64,000 nt of DNA from Nothopassalora personata. Lineage: Eukaryota; Ascomycota; Dothideomycetes; Mycosphaerellales; Mycosphaerellaceae. The stretch spans positions 620,001 to 684,000 of the forward strand of contig CM066297.1 of NCBI GenBank assembly GCA_033816765.1, written 5' to 3'. Position 1 is the first letter of the stretch. Every line of letters begins with the position of its first letter. Shown here in pieces: positions 11,201-22,800 of this stretch. The position numbers and the translations under genes are program-made. The notes under the pieces are model-generated. The model did no database searches. It had not been told where the DNA came from and saw nothing but the letters and a program-made list of their open reading frames with translations.

Positions 11201-11715
11201 ATCGTACGAGGCTGCGGCCCGCTGCTCAGATCGTTTCTTCTGCGCTAACCACCGGGATATATCACAACACAAGTGCCCTGTCATATGAACGTTTTCTGCA
11301 ATGGATCAAGTCGTCGCACCTCAGGCACTCGGACTATCAGACCATATATGACGTGGCTAGAGTATTCCTGTGGCACCCGGAACGACCTGACACAAAGCCC
11401 TTGATGGAAATGCTACGACGGGTGTGGGCTGGGGAGCACATTCCCCTCACCAAATATGGCGTCACTCTTCTGTACCATTCCATGTACCGGTCTTTACGTC
11501 TCTCGATGGGAGCGCGCGTATGGAATATCTGTGCAGCAGAGCAACCGAACCGATGCGCTCTGGCTGGCACCAGAATACCCGGGAATTGCTGGCTGCTCCG
11601 TCGAAGCGGGCATATCGCAGCGACGACAAAGCTCGTGGAAGAAGAAAACTTGGCAAGTTGCCGCTTTGCAGATTTCAGAGTCTTGATACACCAGAGCTCT
11701 GCTTCACCAGCATAG
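11190..11715 (+). pseudogene. relic open frame of unknown family
   Basis: A plus-strand frame is open from just after a TAG at about 11188 to 11715 but lacks an early ATG; the first ATG is internal, at 11353. Its first two thirds look protein-like (ALSYERFLQWIKSSHLRHSD, TIYDVARVFLWHPERPDTKP, LMEMLRRVWAGEHIPLTKYG), whereas the last third is Cys/Arg-rich and looks like noise. I recognise no family. I infer a fragment of a dead gene. A spliced upstream exon cannot be excluded. Confidence 0.35.
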
Positions 11716-13766
11716 CCGCTCCTGAATCACATCGAAGCAACCACGTCGAACAGTCGCACTCCTGGTATGCTGCTTGAGCCATAGCAAGCAACAAATCTTC
11801 CAGGGGAACTACACTATGTACGTCTTGCCATCTCTGTCTCCCGCTACATCCACGCAAAACGCTAGCTGCAGCAGCTCTCACAAATCCGGAGGGTGGACTC
11901 GGACTGAGAGATCGAATACGACCGCGAATGGGCTCTTACCTACGAGCCTCGCGTGCCTCGTTAAAGTCTGTATGCGAACCATCAAAGCCGCGTCGCCGCG
12001 CCGCCGTGCCGCAGCGGTATGGCAAGCACACGCTTCCGGCAAGCTCAAGAATATACAGCCTAAGCGACGCACTGAGCAGCTCGTGAGATGACCCAAGGGC
12101 CTTCGCGAATCGATCCAGCTGAGAGACGCCATGTGCAGGATCCAGGTCTGCCGCAAGGTATCTCAGCGACTCGAAAGGCCGCACGCTTCGCATGTTCATA
12201 ATAGGGGAGGGGATGCCAAGGCGCTGAAGCTCGAAAGCGGGCATGCCAAGCGATGGCTCTCTTGGTGCTGTCCCCAACGAGTCAGCCAGGGCCAGGTGTT
12301 GGAGACTCGACTATATCAGTCTAGTCTTTTCCTGATTCGTACGCGATAACCCCATACTTAAAGGAGATTCAGTTGCTGCGATCCTCGAGAAATGTATGCC
12401 TCACCAAGACAATCTATTTTCAGCAGTTTCTGGTGGCTGAACGAGGCGGCTTGGCAACAATTAAAGACAGCCGCCACGGGGAGCCACTCTGATCAACTGG
12501 AAGTCCACGAGCTCGAGTTCGACATAGATTTCGCGACAAATGCTAGCCACGTGCGCGCCGTTGGCTCAATGCCTGTAAGCTGTGGCCATTGAATCGTCGA
12601 CTAGCGAACAACCACACTTCTCCAGCCGTTGTCACGCAGCGAAGGCCATGATGTTCATCAAGTGCGGTTGTACTATTACATTGAATCCTCCTGTCCGAGG
12701 TCGTGGGGTGCATATACTAGGCCCGTAGATCGGAGGATTATACCGCTTCCCGCTGACTGGTGCCTCGACCTCCTCCGCGCCCAGTCGAATCGATCGTCAT
12801 ATCTTCTGCACTTCTGCAGCTGTACCTGATTTTACGAGTTGGCTGCATGAAGCAGCGTCACGCATCCTTCCACCGCCCTGGGCCTCACTGCTTAACGCTT
12901 CTGCTGCTCTTGGCCGCTCAGCTTCTGGGCCCTTCGATTCTGTTATCCCGCATCGCACTCGAAGAGTGCTCACTGCTAGAGACCACAAGACACTGGTGCT
13001 CGGAGATGGTTGCCTTACGACTATAGCATGTGAGGGATGCCTTCGACGAACGACTGCTTGGCAAGGCAAAGGAGGTGGCTTAAGCCTCCGGCTGGTGAAG
13101 TCCAAATCCTCATTCTACCGCATCGGGCTTACAGGTGGCTTTTTCGACTGACCCATTCAAACATAGACGCCCTATTGCGGCAACTTGAGACAGCAGCGCG
13201 AGCGCTACACTTCCTGCCACGTGCGAAAGCGAGATGTAGATCAGCCTGCCCAGGGAACGGTTCCTCCCGTCTCACCTACAATCTCCACAGCGTTGCCGTG
13301 CAGCGAGGGTATATTTGCTGTCGCTGTCGTCCCGATTGGTCTGTGGGATCAGGGCAGGCAAGCAAAAGCGGCTCAATGTCAGAAAGATGCTCCTCGTTTT
13401 GTCCCTACGCGAATCCAGATTGATCTTCGACGCAAGCCACAGAACCTCACTGGCTGCGGCTGTGAGCTGCAAGCAGTCCTACTGGATGGAGTCATGGGCA
13501 GAGCACCATGCGCTGTTGTTATGTGAAAGCCTGACTCTGCTGGCGCCAATGCCATGCAGTAGGGTTCCAACGTTCGCGATAGTGAAGTCTGCCTCAGGGG
13601 AGAAGGTCAACGATGGCACCGTCGACAAAGACTCGGAGCATAGGCAAGTCGACACATAAAAGAGAAGGTTATCCTGCTGGAACAATATGTCTGACACCAC
13701 ATTTACTCTCCTCAGCAACAGCAACACTTCCCCAACGCGCGCTCTGTAGCCCAATCACTCATCACC
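11716..13766. other. long intergenic stretch with decayed coding-like pieces
   Basis: No gene that I can support in about 2 kb. A minus-strand frame at 11936-12277 (containing MRSVRPFESLRYLAADLD) looks protein-like but is bounded by stops, and unrelated open frames surround it. I infer remains of a minus-strand gene. The last few hundred bases are presumably the promoter of the secreted-protein gene at 13767. Confidence 0.4.
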
Positions 13767-14943
13767 ATGAAGTTCTCTATCGTCGCTGCTGCCTCCCTCT
13801 TGGCCATGGGTGCCATGGCTGCCCCATCCGCCGCGGAGGGCCTCGAGGCCAGGACCTTCAAGAAGGAGAAGTGCTACGACGAGAAGAACGCCTGGAAGCA
13901 GTGTACAAAGTATGAGGAGAAGCAGAAGAGAGAGTACGATCAGTGCGTGTACTGTATGCTATGAAACCTTCCAATTGTTTTTCATGAACAATGCTAACCT
14001 TACTTTAGACGAGAACAAGAAGAAGGACGACTACTACAAGTGCACGAAGGACAACAAGTATGAAGTCTGCTACAAGGGTGGGTTCCAATTCATTCTCCAG
14101 CACCATTCACCTCACGTTTGCCCCATGGCCAGCCTGAGGATGTCAAGCTCCTGGCGTAACATCGTTGTTCCGGGGGCGAAATCCTGGCAAGGGTTTGAGA
14201 CAGCTTGTTGGCGGTGCCTTTATCCAACAAGTCCTCAAAAATCGAAGCCTAGAGATCGCGTCCGTCCGTCCGTCTACGCATAACACGACTCGCCTCCTGC
14301 GCGTGGACAGCCACCGTCTCTGCTACCCAGCCACGCGGCGGCGCCTTCGCGCAAAGGCGGTTGTCTCGGTGATGAGGCCAACTTTCCCGCGGCGATGGGC
14401 TCTAAAACAAATCCTTCTCTATCAGTTAGTCCCGCGACCATTTTACTGACGGCTTTCTCCTAGACTACAACAAGAAGAAGTCCTATTACGATGAGTGCAA
14501 GAAAGATGAGAAGAAGGTAAGCCTCAATGCACCTCCACCTCAACAACATCATCCAACCTACAAAATCTTTCCCCTACACTGATCATAACTAACTCCCTCT
14601 TCAGTATGAGGACGCCTACAACAAGTCCTACAAGGACGCAGGCCTGAAGAACAAGTGGCAGAAGAAGAAGGAAGAGTGTGCGGCCAAGTACTCCGAATGT
14701 GAATCCTACAAGAAGACCTGTGACTCCTACAAAAAGGACTGCACAAAGGAGGAGCACGCCTACAAGGAGTACCAAGAAAAGTGTGACGAGATCGAGCATG
14801 AGTGGAAGGCCTACGGTGAGAAGTGCCACGAAAAGGAGGAGGAATATAAGACTTGCTATGACAAGTCTTCCTACCAACCACCAAAGTACGAGGCTCCAAA
14901 GTACGAGCCACCCAGCTACGGCAAGCCAAACAAGGGTTACTAG
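13767..14943 (+). CDS. secreted Lys/Tyr/Cys-rich repeat protein
   Basis: Four exons, 13767-13953, 14009-14077, 14464-14516 and 14605-14943, encode 215 residues. Splice phases close exactly and the introns are 55, 386 and 88 nt. The N-terminus MKFSIVAAASLLAMGAMAAP is a clear signal peptide with Ala-rich cleavage region. The mature part has almost no hydrophobic core. It is built of short imperfect units of the type CYDEKNAWKQC, YYKCTKDNKYEVCYK, YYDECKKDEKK, ECESYKKTCDSYKKDC and CDEIEHEWKAYGEKC. In these units single cysteines recur every 6-15 residues among Lys, Glu and Tyr. It ends in a Pro/Tyr-rich tail (YQPPKYEAPKYEPPSYGKP). I recognise no named family. Its features suit a small secreted protein (wall-associated or effector-like). 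Two exon borders fall between repeat units. Confidence is high for the gene, low for its role. Confidence 0.85.
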
Positions 14944-16801
14944 ATGGGGTTCATGGGTGCGAGTGAGTAGCTGAGGTGAGACGAGGGTGTGAATGACGCG
15001 ATCTCTAATGTTCGGTATGTAATACCTTGATATTGAAAGACTCCCAACCTTGTTGGATGACCATGATCTTCTCCGTCTTGATCTTTATCTATGAGCTATC
15101 TTTGTGTGCTTACAGCGTATTGACGAGAGCTTGGCATGATGTGCGCAGACAAACGCTCTCAGGTTGCGGCTCTGCTGAATCGCCGATACCTTGATTGGGC
15201 GAAGTAGATCAAGATGATGTCCATTCGTTGACGAGAGTTTGATGCTATGGCATATGCACCCTGAAAGTAGGGCCTGTGTTGTCAAGACGTCGTCGTTGTA
15301 ATTGTGAAGTAGTTCCAGGCAAGGAGTCGTGGCAAAATTTTCTCCGCCACCACCATCAGACACCCCGTACGTCAATGGATATATAAGGATTGGGTATGTG
15401 ACATGCCGGCTGTTTTAAATTAACTCTCTGACGATACTTCTCACCTTACTAATCTCAGTGTGCTTCGCGTTGCTGGAAAACGTACGTCCCTGCTGGCGCC
15501 GTGGCGAGCTCGGTCACACAACACATCAAGACGAGAACGGCCACAGCACTTGCCACAGCGAGCCTCTGGACGGTGGACGGTGCTGAACGCGACTTCGTGC
15601 AAACGCCAACCCACATCGTGAGACCAACACGACTGCGCCAACCTCAGTAATCCCAGCAATCGCAAGCTGGCCTACCGCTGCAGAACCTCTTCCCTCAAGC
15701 GCAACAGGCGCCACCTTTGGCTTCGCAGAACACCTTCGCCCAGTCTCAGCAGACACAAGCAATGGCGTCAGCAGTTATACATCCCGCCGGACTTTTCACG
15801 GTCACAGTCAGTGTTCAGGACTTTCCGGCTCTGTACAGTGCCGGTGCTGCCACACTCTCTTCGGATCCGGCGGAATCCAGTACTAGGTGAGGAAGGCATC
15901 ATTCACAGACTGCACAGCCCTCGCAGCTGCCTGGGAAGAGAGACATCTGTAGCCATTGCGACCAATGTTATGGCGCCCGGTCCGAGAGATGTCCTTGTGG
16001 CATCCCATGGAAGTGAGGCTTCGAGAGTAAGCGGCGGAATCCTCCTGTCTCACACTTTTCCTGCTACATTCGATGAGGGAGTATGCTTGCGCCGCGACCT
16101 AGTCTCCTGAACGTCTTGAGCGGAACGCCTGGAGGTACTTCGTGAATCGCAAGGGCTATCACCTTCGTCAATGGTGACAGCTTCGCCACCTTTGAGGAAG
16201 GTTGAAGGGGACAGATAGCTTGGCTTTCCGTCGTTTTCCAGCGAGCTGTCGTGAAAGGGACATTGTGACAGCTGCTGCCTTGCCTTGAACGTGTATGGCG
16301 CTATGTCGGCGGTGGTTTACCGCAACCCCCCCCCCCCCCCCCCCCCCTCCTTCCCCCCGGGCGGGGCGGGCTATTTTGTACTCTCCAATCTGGCCCGGAG
16401 CCCTCGATAGACAAGCCCTGCCGCTTCGCCCTGTCTTGACAATCGAAGTTATTCACTCAATGGCAAAAGATGATTCCTTGAAACAAGGCGAGAGTTGCAA
16501 CTCGCACTCCACTGCTCGCGGAGATGCGCGCTCGAGATAAGCGGTGCAGCGTACTATGCTGTTCAAACTACTTTTCCCTTTTCGCTCTTTGACACATAGG
16601 CCTTACAACGCCGCGTGAGGCTCGTAGACTCAGTCGACGACAGCACCTTTTGGTCATCTTTGTGAATACAACGAGCAATGGGCGAATGGCATAACGCCTT
16701 GCAGTCGACTGTGGACTCCATGCTGCGTAGATTTCCAATTCATGTCTGGTCCCTTGCGGCTCTTTCGGGGCAGAATGGACTCTGGCCGCTGTTACTGTAC
16801 C
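14944..16801. other. intergenic, includes a C22 homopolymer
   Basis: About 1.9 kb without a gene that I can support; the open frames on both strands are short and compositionally random. A run of 22 C lies at 16326-16347. The right end is the 3' side of the GAR transformylase gene. Confidence 0.5.
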
Positions 16802-17476
16802 TCAAACACTCTGCTCCCTCCTCGTCCTCTCCTCAACCGCCTTTTTTGTCCCGCTCACAATCAACACATGCTCCGCTCGATGTATCCTCTCCTGCAACTG
16901 CTCCAACGTCTCACACCCCTCAATCTCTACCGTCTGGCTCTCAATCGGCGCTCCTTTATCGACCTCGGCAATGACATAATGTATCATAATCCCCGTTGAT
17001 GTCCTCTTCCCCGTCTTGAACTCGTCCCACGCCCTCTCGATGCAATGCGCACCGACCAGATCACCCGGCATGGCGGGGTGAAGATTTATGATTGGGACTT
17101 TCGCCGAGGATAAGTTGTCGAGGATGGAAGTGGTCATGATCCGCATGAAGCCCGCGCAGACGACGATGTCGGGCTTGTCGGCGAGGATGAGGGAGGCGAG
17201 GTCGGCATCGTATGCGTGGCGGGCGGGGGAGTTGGCGGGGTCGTCGGGAGTGTCGCTGTGCGCATTCTTGTAGGGGATGAAACCGTGGTATGTGGTTGGA
17301 ATGTTTGCTGTTCTGGCCCGTTCTAGACCGTAGGCATTCTTGCGGTCGGAGATGACCCTGACGAAGTGCACGTTCGGCAGTCTGGCCGTGTTCGCGGCGT
17401 CGATTAGAGCTTGCAGGTTGGAGCCGGAGCCTGAGATCAGGACCAGGATTCGAGCTGGGGAGGGGGTGTCTGTCAT
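16802..17476 (-). CDS. ADE8: phosphoribosylglycinamide formyltransferase (GAR transformylase)
   Basis: Third step of de novo purine synthesis: transfers the formyl group of 10-formyltetrahydrofolate to GAR, in the cytosol. 224 codons from ATG 17476; an in-frame ATG at 17497 would add seven residues. The protein begins with ILVLISGSGSNLQALIDA (phosphate-binding loop), contains ISDRKNAYGLERA, and has DIVVCAGFMRIM. The catalytic region is VPIINLHPAMPGDLVGAH, in which Asn131 and His133 correspond to the conserved Asn/His, and EVDKGAPI supplies the conserved Asp173. The length matches the monofunctional fungal enzyme, and no AIRS or GARS domain is fused. Codon use and GC fit the surrounding genes. 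Confidence 0.95.
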   Translation of the reverse strand: MTDTPSPARILVLISGSGSNLQALIDAANTARLPNVHFVRVISDRKNAYGLERARTANIPTTYHGFIPYKNAHSDTPDDPANSPARHAYDADLASLILADKPDIVVCAGFMRIMTTSILDNLSSAKVPIINLHPAMPGDLVGAHCIERAWDEFKTGKRTSTGIMIHYVIAEVDKGAPIESQTVEIEGCETLEQLQERIHRAEHVLIVSGTKKAVEERTRREQSV

Positions 17477-17845
17477 GTTGAGTGCAGGGAACGGCACTTG
17501 ATATAGGTCAGCTGTTCACTGCGGATGGTGACATCTGCTGTGTACTGTACTGTAATGTTTATTACACATTTCGAGGTCGAAGCTTTTGGAGAAGTGGGGC
17601 CTTCTCCGCAATCGACACAACCTTGCAACAACCATGCAAGGGCCACGCTCCTTCAGATCCTAGCGCCAAACTTAATCGTAGATGTATGACGAGGTGGGCA
17701 CGAGAAATGGGAATGGCCGGCGGAGAGCTGCCTGCAAGGGATCTTCATCACTATCTTCCTGCAGTCATACCGACGTACCTCTATCAAACATTTGTTTTGT
17801 TCCGATCGAGAAGCATTTGCCAAGAACGCATTAAAGCAAACACCC

Positions 17846-18294
17846 ATGTCGAAGCTATATCGAAACGCTGCCATTGCAGCCGCTGCTGTTGGCGCTGCCA
17901 TCTTCCTCATTCCAAGCTCCAAGAAGAGCGTACCGTATGCTCGCCAACATGTTCCACCACCACGTCTCCATTCCTAACCATGTCCACAGTCTAGAGACCT
18001 TCGGCACACAAAACATCGCCAATGCTTACTCAAGAGGCGGCGGTAGCCACACACATCTTCCAGGCGTGGCGACGACAAGAGGTATGGCTGGCCAGATGGT
18101 GGCAGGGGAAGCCGTCAAACTGACTAACGAAAGCTGAAGGCAAAGCGGAAGAGACAATGTCGAAACAAATCAACCCCAAGGGCGTCGATACGAAGCATTT
18201 CATCGAAAACGTCGCAGATCAGAAAGTGGATGATAAGATTGGACCCGAGAAGGCTTTGAACAAGATGGCGTACGGTCAGGAGAAGGGAAAGTGA
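17846..18294 (+). CDS. small conserved-looking protein with N-terminal membrane helix
   Basis: Three exons, 17846-17934, 17990-18081 and 18140-18294, give 111 residues; introns 55 and 58 nt with GTATGC and GTATGG donors and closing phases. The first exon encodes a short basic start and a hydrophobic stretch NAAIAAAAVGAAIFLIP, a likely membrane anchor or mitochondrial signal. The rest is polar, with LETFGTQNIANAYSRGGG, SHTHLPGVATTRG and INPKGVDTKHFIENVADQK. An acceptor six bases upstream would only add Ala-Glu. I do not recognise a named family, but the clean splicing supports a real gene. It is convergent with nothing close and 369 bp from the divergent GAR transformylase. Confidence 0.65.
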
Positions 18295-19393
18295 TTACGG
18301 CCTGGGATAAATGGGCATGAGCGAAAGAAGGCGTTGGATAAACGGAACATACTTGAGATTACTAGATGAGAAGTAAGCCAGAAACAGGTCATATCACTTT
18401 GCTGACGCAACATCGTGCGAAAGCTGCCCGAGAAAAGTGCAACGCGATTTTGGCATCAAGTCATAGTCACAGGTTTCTTGATTTCGATTAGAGGGGGGAC
18501 AGCACAACTCCCGACGGCATCCCACAGACACATCGATCGTACACTTTCACATCGAAACGCAGTATCCGCGTACTCCAAGGCCCTCAAGCACTCGACGAGA
18601 CCGGGGCAACGATCTGTCAGACATCAGCAAGAAACTCACACGCGAAGAATCTGGGAGACATCCCACGACCTTCCATCGCTCCATAAAGTAACCACCTCCA
18701 CAACTCATTCCTCAAATCCCCCCTCAAACCCCAAATCGACCACCCTCACGCACCTCCAACCCTACAGCCTCTTCGACTTCCCAATCGGCCACTCCGTCCC
18801 CGTCCCTCCTCTCAGTACCTTACCAGGAAAACGTTCATCTCGGGTTTCAATGAAATGCTGCTCCGGGACGAAAGGTCAAGGCTTCCGCAGCGAGCTCCGG
18901 AGCCGAGCGAATACGGCTTCTTGCAGACCGCTCTTGATTCTGTTCGCTGTCACGAGCGAGTGTCGGTCACTCCCATCATCGATCTCAAGGCAGCACGAAG
19001 TGAGGTGAATTGGAGGCTTTCGATTCACTAGGCCTAGGTGATTGGTATAATGCGTTAATATGGTGCGCCTACTGCATTGGGAGAGGTGAGGTCTAGACGC
19101 TGCCTTATCTGCGATGGCTCGGTGACATGATGTCTGCATACCGCTGTTGATGATGCATTCAGTGAGCCCGGCAGCAGTAAAGTCCGGTGCTGGTGCGAAG
19201 CAACACGGGGGTCGAAATCTCAACAGATTTCGAATATTGATTGCTACAAACGGCAGGGTATCTTAAGAACCAGCACTGAGAAAACAACGTCAACGCATCG
19301 CAGTATCTTGAAGTTCGGTCTAGATCGAACCCAGACGACAGCCTGCTGTCGTTCTTCGATGGTACGGGTCCAATTCATGTACACAGCACGGCA
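18295..19393. other. intergenic with ambiguous open frames
   Basis: A 197-codon plus-strand frame at 18415-19008 is Ser/Thr/Pro-rich and has no known motif. A different plus frame near 18880-19020 reads EYGFLQTALDSVRCHERVSV, which looks more protein-like, but stops break it. I infer a decayed gene at best. Confidence 0.35.
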
Positions 19394-19878
19394 CTACCGC
19401 CAGCCAAGGCCACGGCTTGATCGATAATAACCACTGGCGTGCCGTGAGTAGTGGCGGGCATCTCTCGTATAGCCCATGGCAACTTCGTTAGCGAGGGTGA
19501 ACAGATCTCTCGCCAGCTCGATCCAGGCAATGTCACGGTAGCCTCGATGGGCGTTCTCTTCGATCCAGGATGCGATCCTTCTGATCTCGTACGCCACGGC
19601 GCGTGGAGATGTCGATGCGCCTCTGAAGAAATCGTGAATCTCTTCGAAAGCATCGGCGTAGTATCTGTAGAAGGATTCGAGCTCCTGCGATAAATATTAG
19701 AAACGATGATACCTGACATGGTATGTGAACGCACATAGCCGCCGCCCAGACGTTGCCAGACGCTGCACCATTCGCAGATACTGTGTTGGTGGCCGGCATT
19801 GCCGTAATGTGGAATTGTGTGAGGACTGGATCTGGCGTTGCTTGGGCAATACGGACAGGTGCACCAGCCGAACGACAT
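19394..19878 (-). CDS. small uncharacterised protein with CxxC cluster and helical C-terminus
   Basis: Two exons on the minus strand, 19878-19735 and 19684-19394, joined by a 50-nt intron (donor GTGCGT, acceptor CAG, branch-like CTAAT) in phase 0, give 144 residues. The N-terminal exon has WCTCPYC and later HQHSICEWCSVW, that is two Cys pairs plus histidines, a possible small zinc-binding module. The second exon encodes an amphipathic helical region, ELESFYRYYADAFEEIHDFF and EIRRIASWIEENAHRGYRD, ending in an Arg/Ser/Tyr-rich tail. I recognise no named family. Splicing gives one continuous, protein-like sequence, while neither unspliced frame does. Position and size suggest a lineage-specific gene. 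Confidence 0.6.
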
Positions 19879-22800
19879 TTTCCATGCCACCTGACGGTTT
19901 TTTGAGGTTGTTTGAAAGTGACTGTGGCTTAAGAGTATGTTCGATGAATCCAATATTGATGAATGAGTATGTTGCTAGTCCTGATAAGACCGACTGAATC
20001 GACGTCCATAGTACGACTTTATGTCTGATGCAGAAGGATATAAGCCACCTTCAAAGACAAATACCGTAGGGAACACCAAAGAGCACGGCAATATATCTAT
20101 CAAACGTGCGGTCAGTGTAAGAGTGCACTAGCGATATGCAGCCTTTACCGGCCCTGTGCTTCCGCTGCATGAAGTTGCATGGTTCGCATGATCTGGCAAT
20201 GTCGCGAGCCACACGACTGGCCTGACGTATAGTCGCACATATCGCGTTCCATGCTCTTGCGCTGCATGGGTATGCCGTACATATCTTCCCATCCGCTGAC
20301 CACTGCAGGAGGAACATGTGATTGATTCTCGTGAGCATGCCGTGGTACAACCAAGAGACCCAGCAACTTGGACCATTGGCTGATTCCTCGGCGTTAATAC
20401 AGAATGTGCCAGCGCACCGGGTCAGGCGACATGAATTGTCAGCCTCTGATTTGCCTTATAGACCTTGGCAAGGCGACGCGGTTTCCGGTCGTAGCCGAAT
20501 AGGGACAATCCGGATCTGAAACAGGTCTACGTCACATTCCACGTGCTATCGCTGTTGCGCCCGGAAAGGGAAGGTTGCTCAGTGCTAAGTGATTTGCACT
20601 GTTCGCAGATGTTGCCTGTATCTTTGAGCCGAGCAGTCTCGGGAGGTAGTTCTATGCATAATGCTAGGAAGCAAGTTTATTTCCAGACTTGGTGCGCCGA
20701 CGAGCTTTATCTGGCAGCACAACTGCGTCATCTGCTCCCGAATGTACAGCTGCACCAATTGCCATCTGTGTAAGTATCGTGAGCATTCTTGAAAGGAATG
20801 CAAGCTCCAGTGGGTGTGGGGGAGTCGCAATAGCTTCCAATACGAGGAGGTGCGTCGTCCCGACTTCTGCTTGACTGTTGTCAGCGACGTCCCACTCGAC
20901 CAGCTTGTATCACAACTTGGTCGGTCGGATCCCGCGCTGGATGCGGTCCATGAAACTGGGTTTCCGAGGGGTAGTCACTGCCCGAAAGGTCGCTCTGGAC
21001 TGCGACAAGTGCTGTCGGAGTTGAGGCAGAGTACAGTACCATCCGCTGTGTACGCTTGATTACGTCGGCTTCCTTGGGTGCTGCAAGTCTCCCCAGGCAA
21101 TGGAAAAGCCTTGAATTAGCAACAGTGGCAGCTTGCGATCTCAGGCGCAGAAGACAATTTGCATTGTTCTTCCGTCAGTTTGATGAGTAGCCCAACGTCG
21201 AGGCTGAGCCCAGGCAGTGTTTGAGGTCTGCTAGGACTTGTTTGCCCCCGTGAGCATCTTGAGACTTTGGCTGAGAATGCTGCCTTCCACGTCATGTGTA
21301 ATGCCGGGAATAGCGCCGCGGTCAGGCACCGGCTGTGAGGCCGAGGGTGAGCGCAGGTATGAGCTGCTAGGATTGGATTCTTCACTCCGCCTACGTCCCT
21401 CCTTCACTACCCGTGCGCTTCGTGACCAGTGGCAAGGCTGCTGCCCAGCACGACATGCGAGAATGTAGTCGTACGCGGTCAGGACACCAAGTTGCAATGT
21501 TTTGCATGCCCAAATCCCAGTGACCAATATGCGTGTTCCAGCACTGGTCTTCCCTGTCCAGCGCGTATCTGTTTCTGCCACACGAAGCCGGGAGACATGG
21601 TATGGCAGTCTCGTATCGGACTGCAATGCTGCCGGCAATTTCGTGCTCTCGCGATTCCCCGTCAATGTATGGTTGAGGGCAAGGTGATCATCGACGCTAT
21701 AGGGGATGATGGTACGTGGAGCCTCCTAACATGATTGCTGTCAAAAAGATGGCTACTCATTCAAGCTACATGATGCGTTATTTGAACCACATATTGCCTC
21801 CATGACGAGGATTGAAGGCTCAGAGTACGTCAAGCACACCCCAAGTAAACTACAACAAGCTTATTACTGGGCGGGCATCGAATATTGACCTCCATCGCCT
21901 AGGCAAGAGACGGAGAGAGCGGGCGGGGGCTCGTCTGCCGACGAACCGAGCGCACGGACTGGGCTTTTTTTTTCTTGAAGTATCACAACCACGCCAAGCA
22001 GCATCTATAGCGAAGCCGATCAGCTTCGCACGGCTGCCCTATCGGTGGTCGATGAGCGTCGTTGTTCGCCACCTACATGTCTCAATGACGGTGGTCCGCG
22101 CAGAAGAACAGATTTCACGCCCGCCACATCCCCTTCAGGATGCCTAATGTGGCGAGGTCACTATCGAGTGTCTCCGGACGCTCACGCGCAAGAGTGATGG
22201 CAACTGCACTGAACCTCGGGTACGGGCAGGAGCCGCTTCACGTTTCAGAACCGCTGTTTTTCTGAAGGTCAATGGATGGCGGACTAAAGCGATGAAGATA
22301 GACAGAGAACGAGGGCAAGTGGCATTCGATTTCCTGGCGCGAACGCCGTAGATGCCTTTGATTCCAATACTAAAAGGCTTATGACCTACTTCAAACAGTA
22401 TTCGCCATCTCCTGCTGCTGGTCACTCATCTGCTTGGCGAGCATTGTCGATGTGCAGCCGCCTGTGACGTACGTGACCGTGAGCAGGGTCGGCAAGTACA
22501 ACACCAGTGATGGGGAGGCTGCGCATGAGCTGCGATGAGCTGTCGTAACATGCTGATTGTGTTACTATCCTGCGACAGGAAGTGCACGAGCAAGGCCGTG
22601 ACTGTATGGAGAAGCTGCCAGTTGCCGACTCCCGTTGCTGTCTAGCGTCAAGATGAGCTTGCAGCAGCAATTCCAAGCGCTTGTTGATCAGTGTACCGGG
22701 CGATGTTGGCGTAACGTGAGTAGAAGGCTGGAGGTGTATGTCCTTGTTGCGGTTTTGACTTTCGTCATATCACCGTTGCCGTGTCGATGTAGGTCATCCT

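Noticed and set aside
16326..16347. C22 homopolymer as a regulatory signal
   Set aside because: Homopolymer runs are common replication or sequencing artefacts and nothing nearby supports a function.
18415..19008. 197-codon plus frame as a gene
   Set aside because: Low-complexity Ser/Thr/Pro composition, no motif, and competing frames are equally open.
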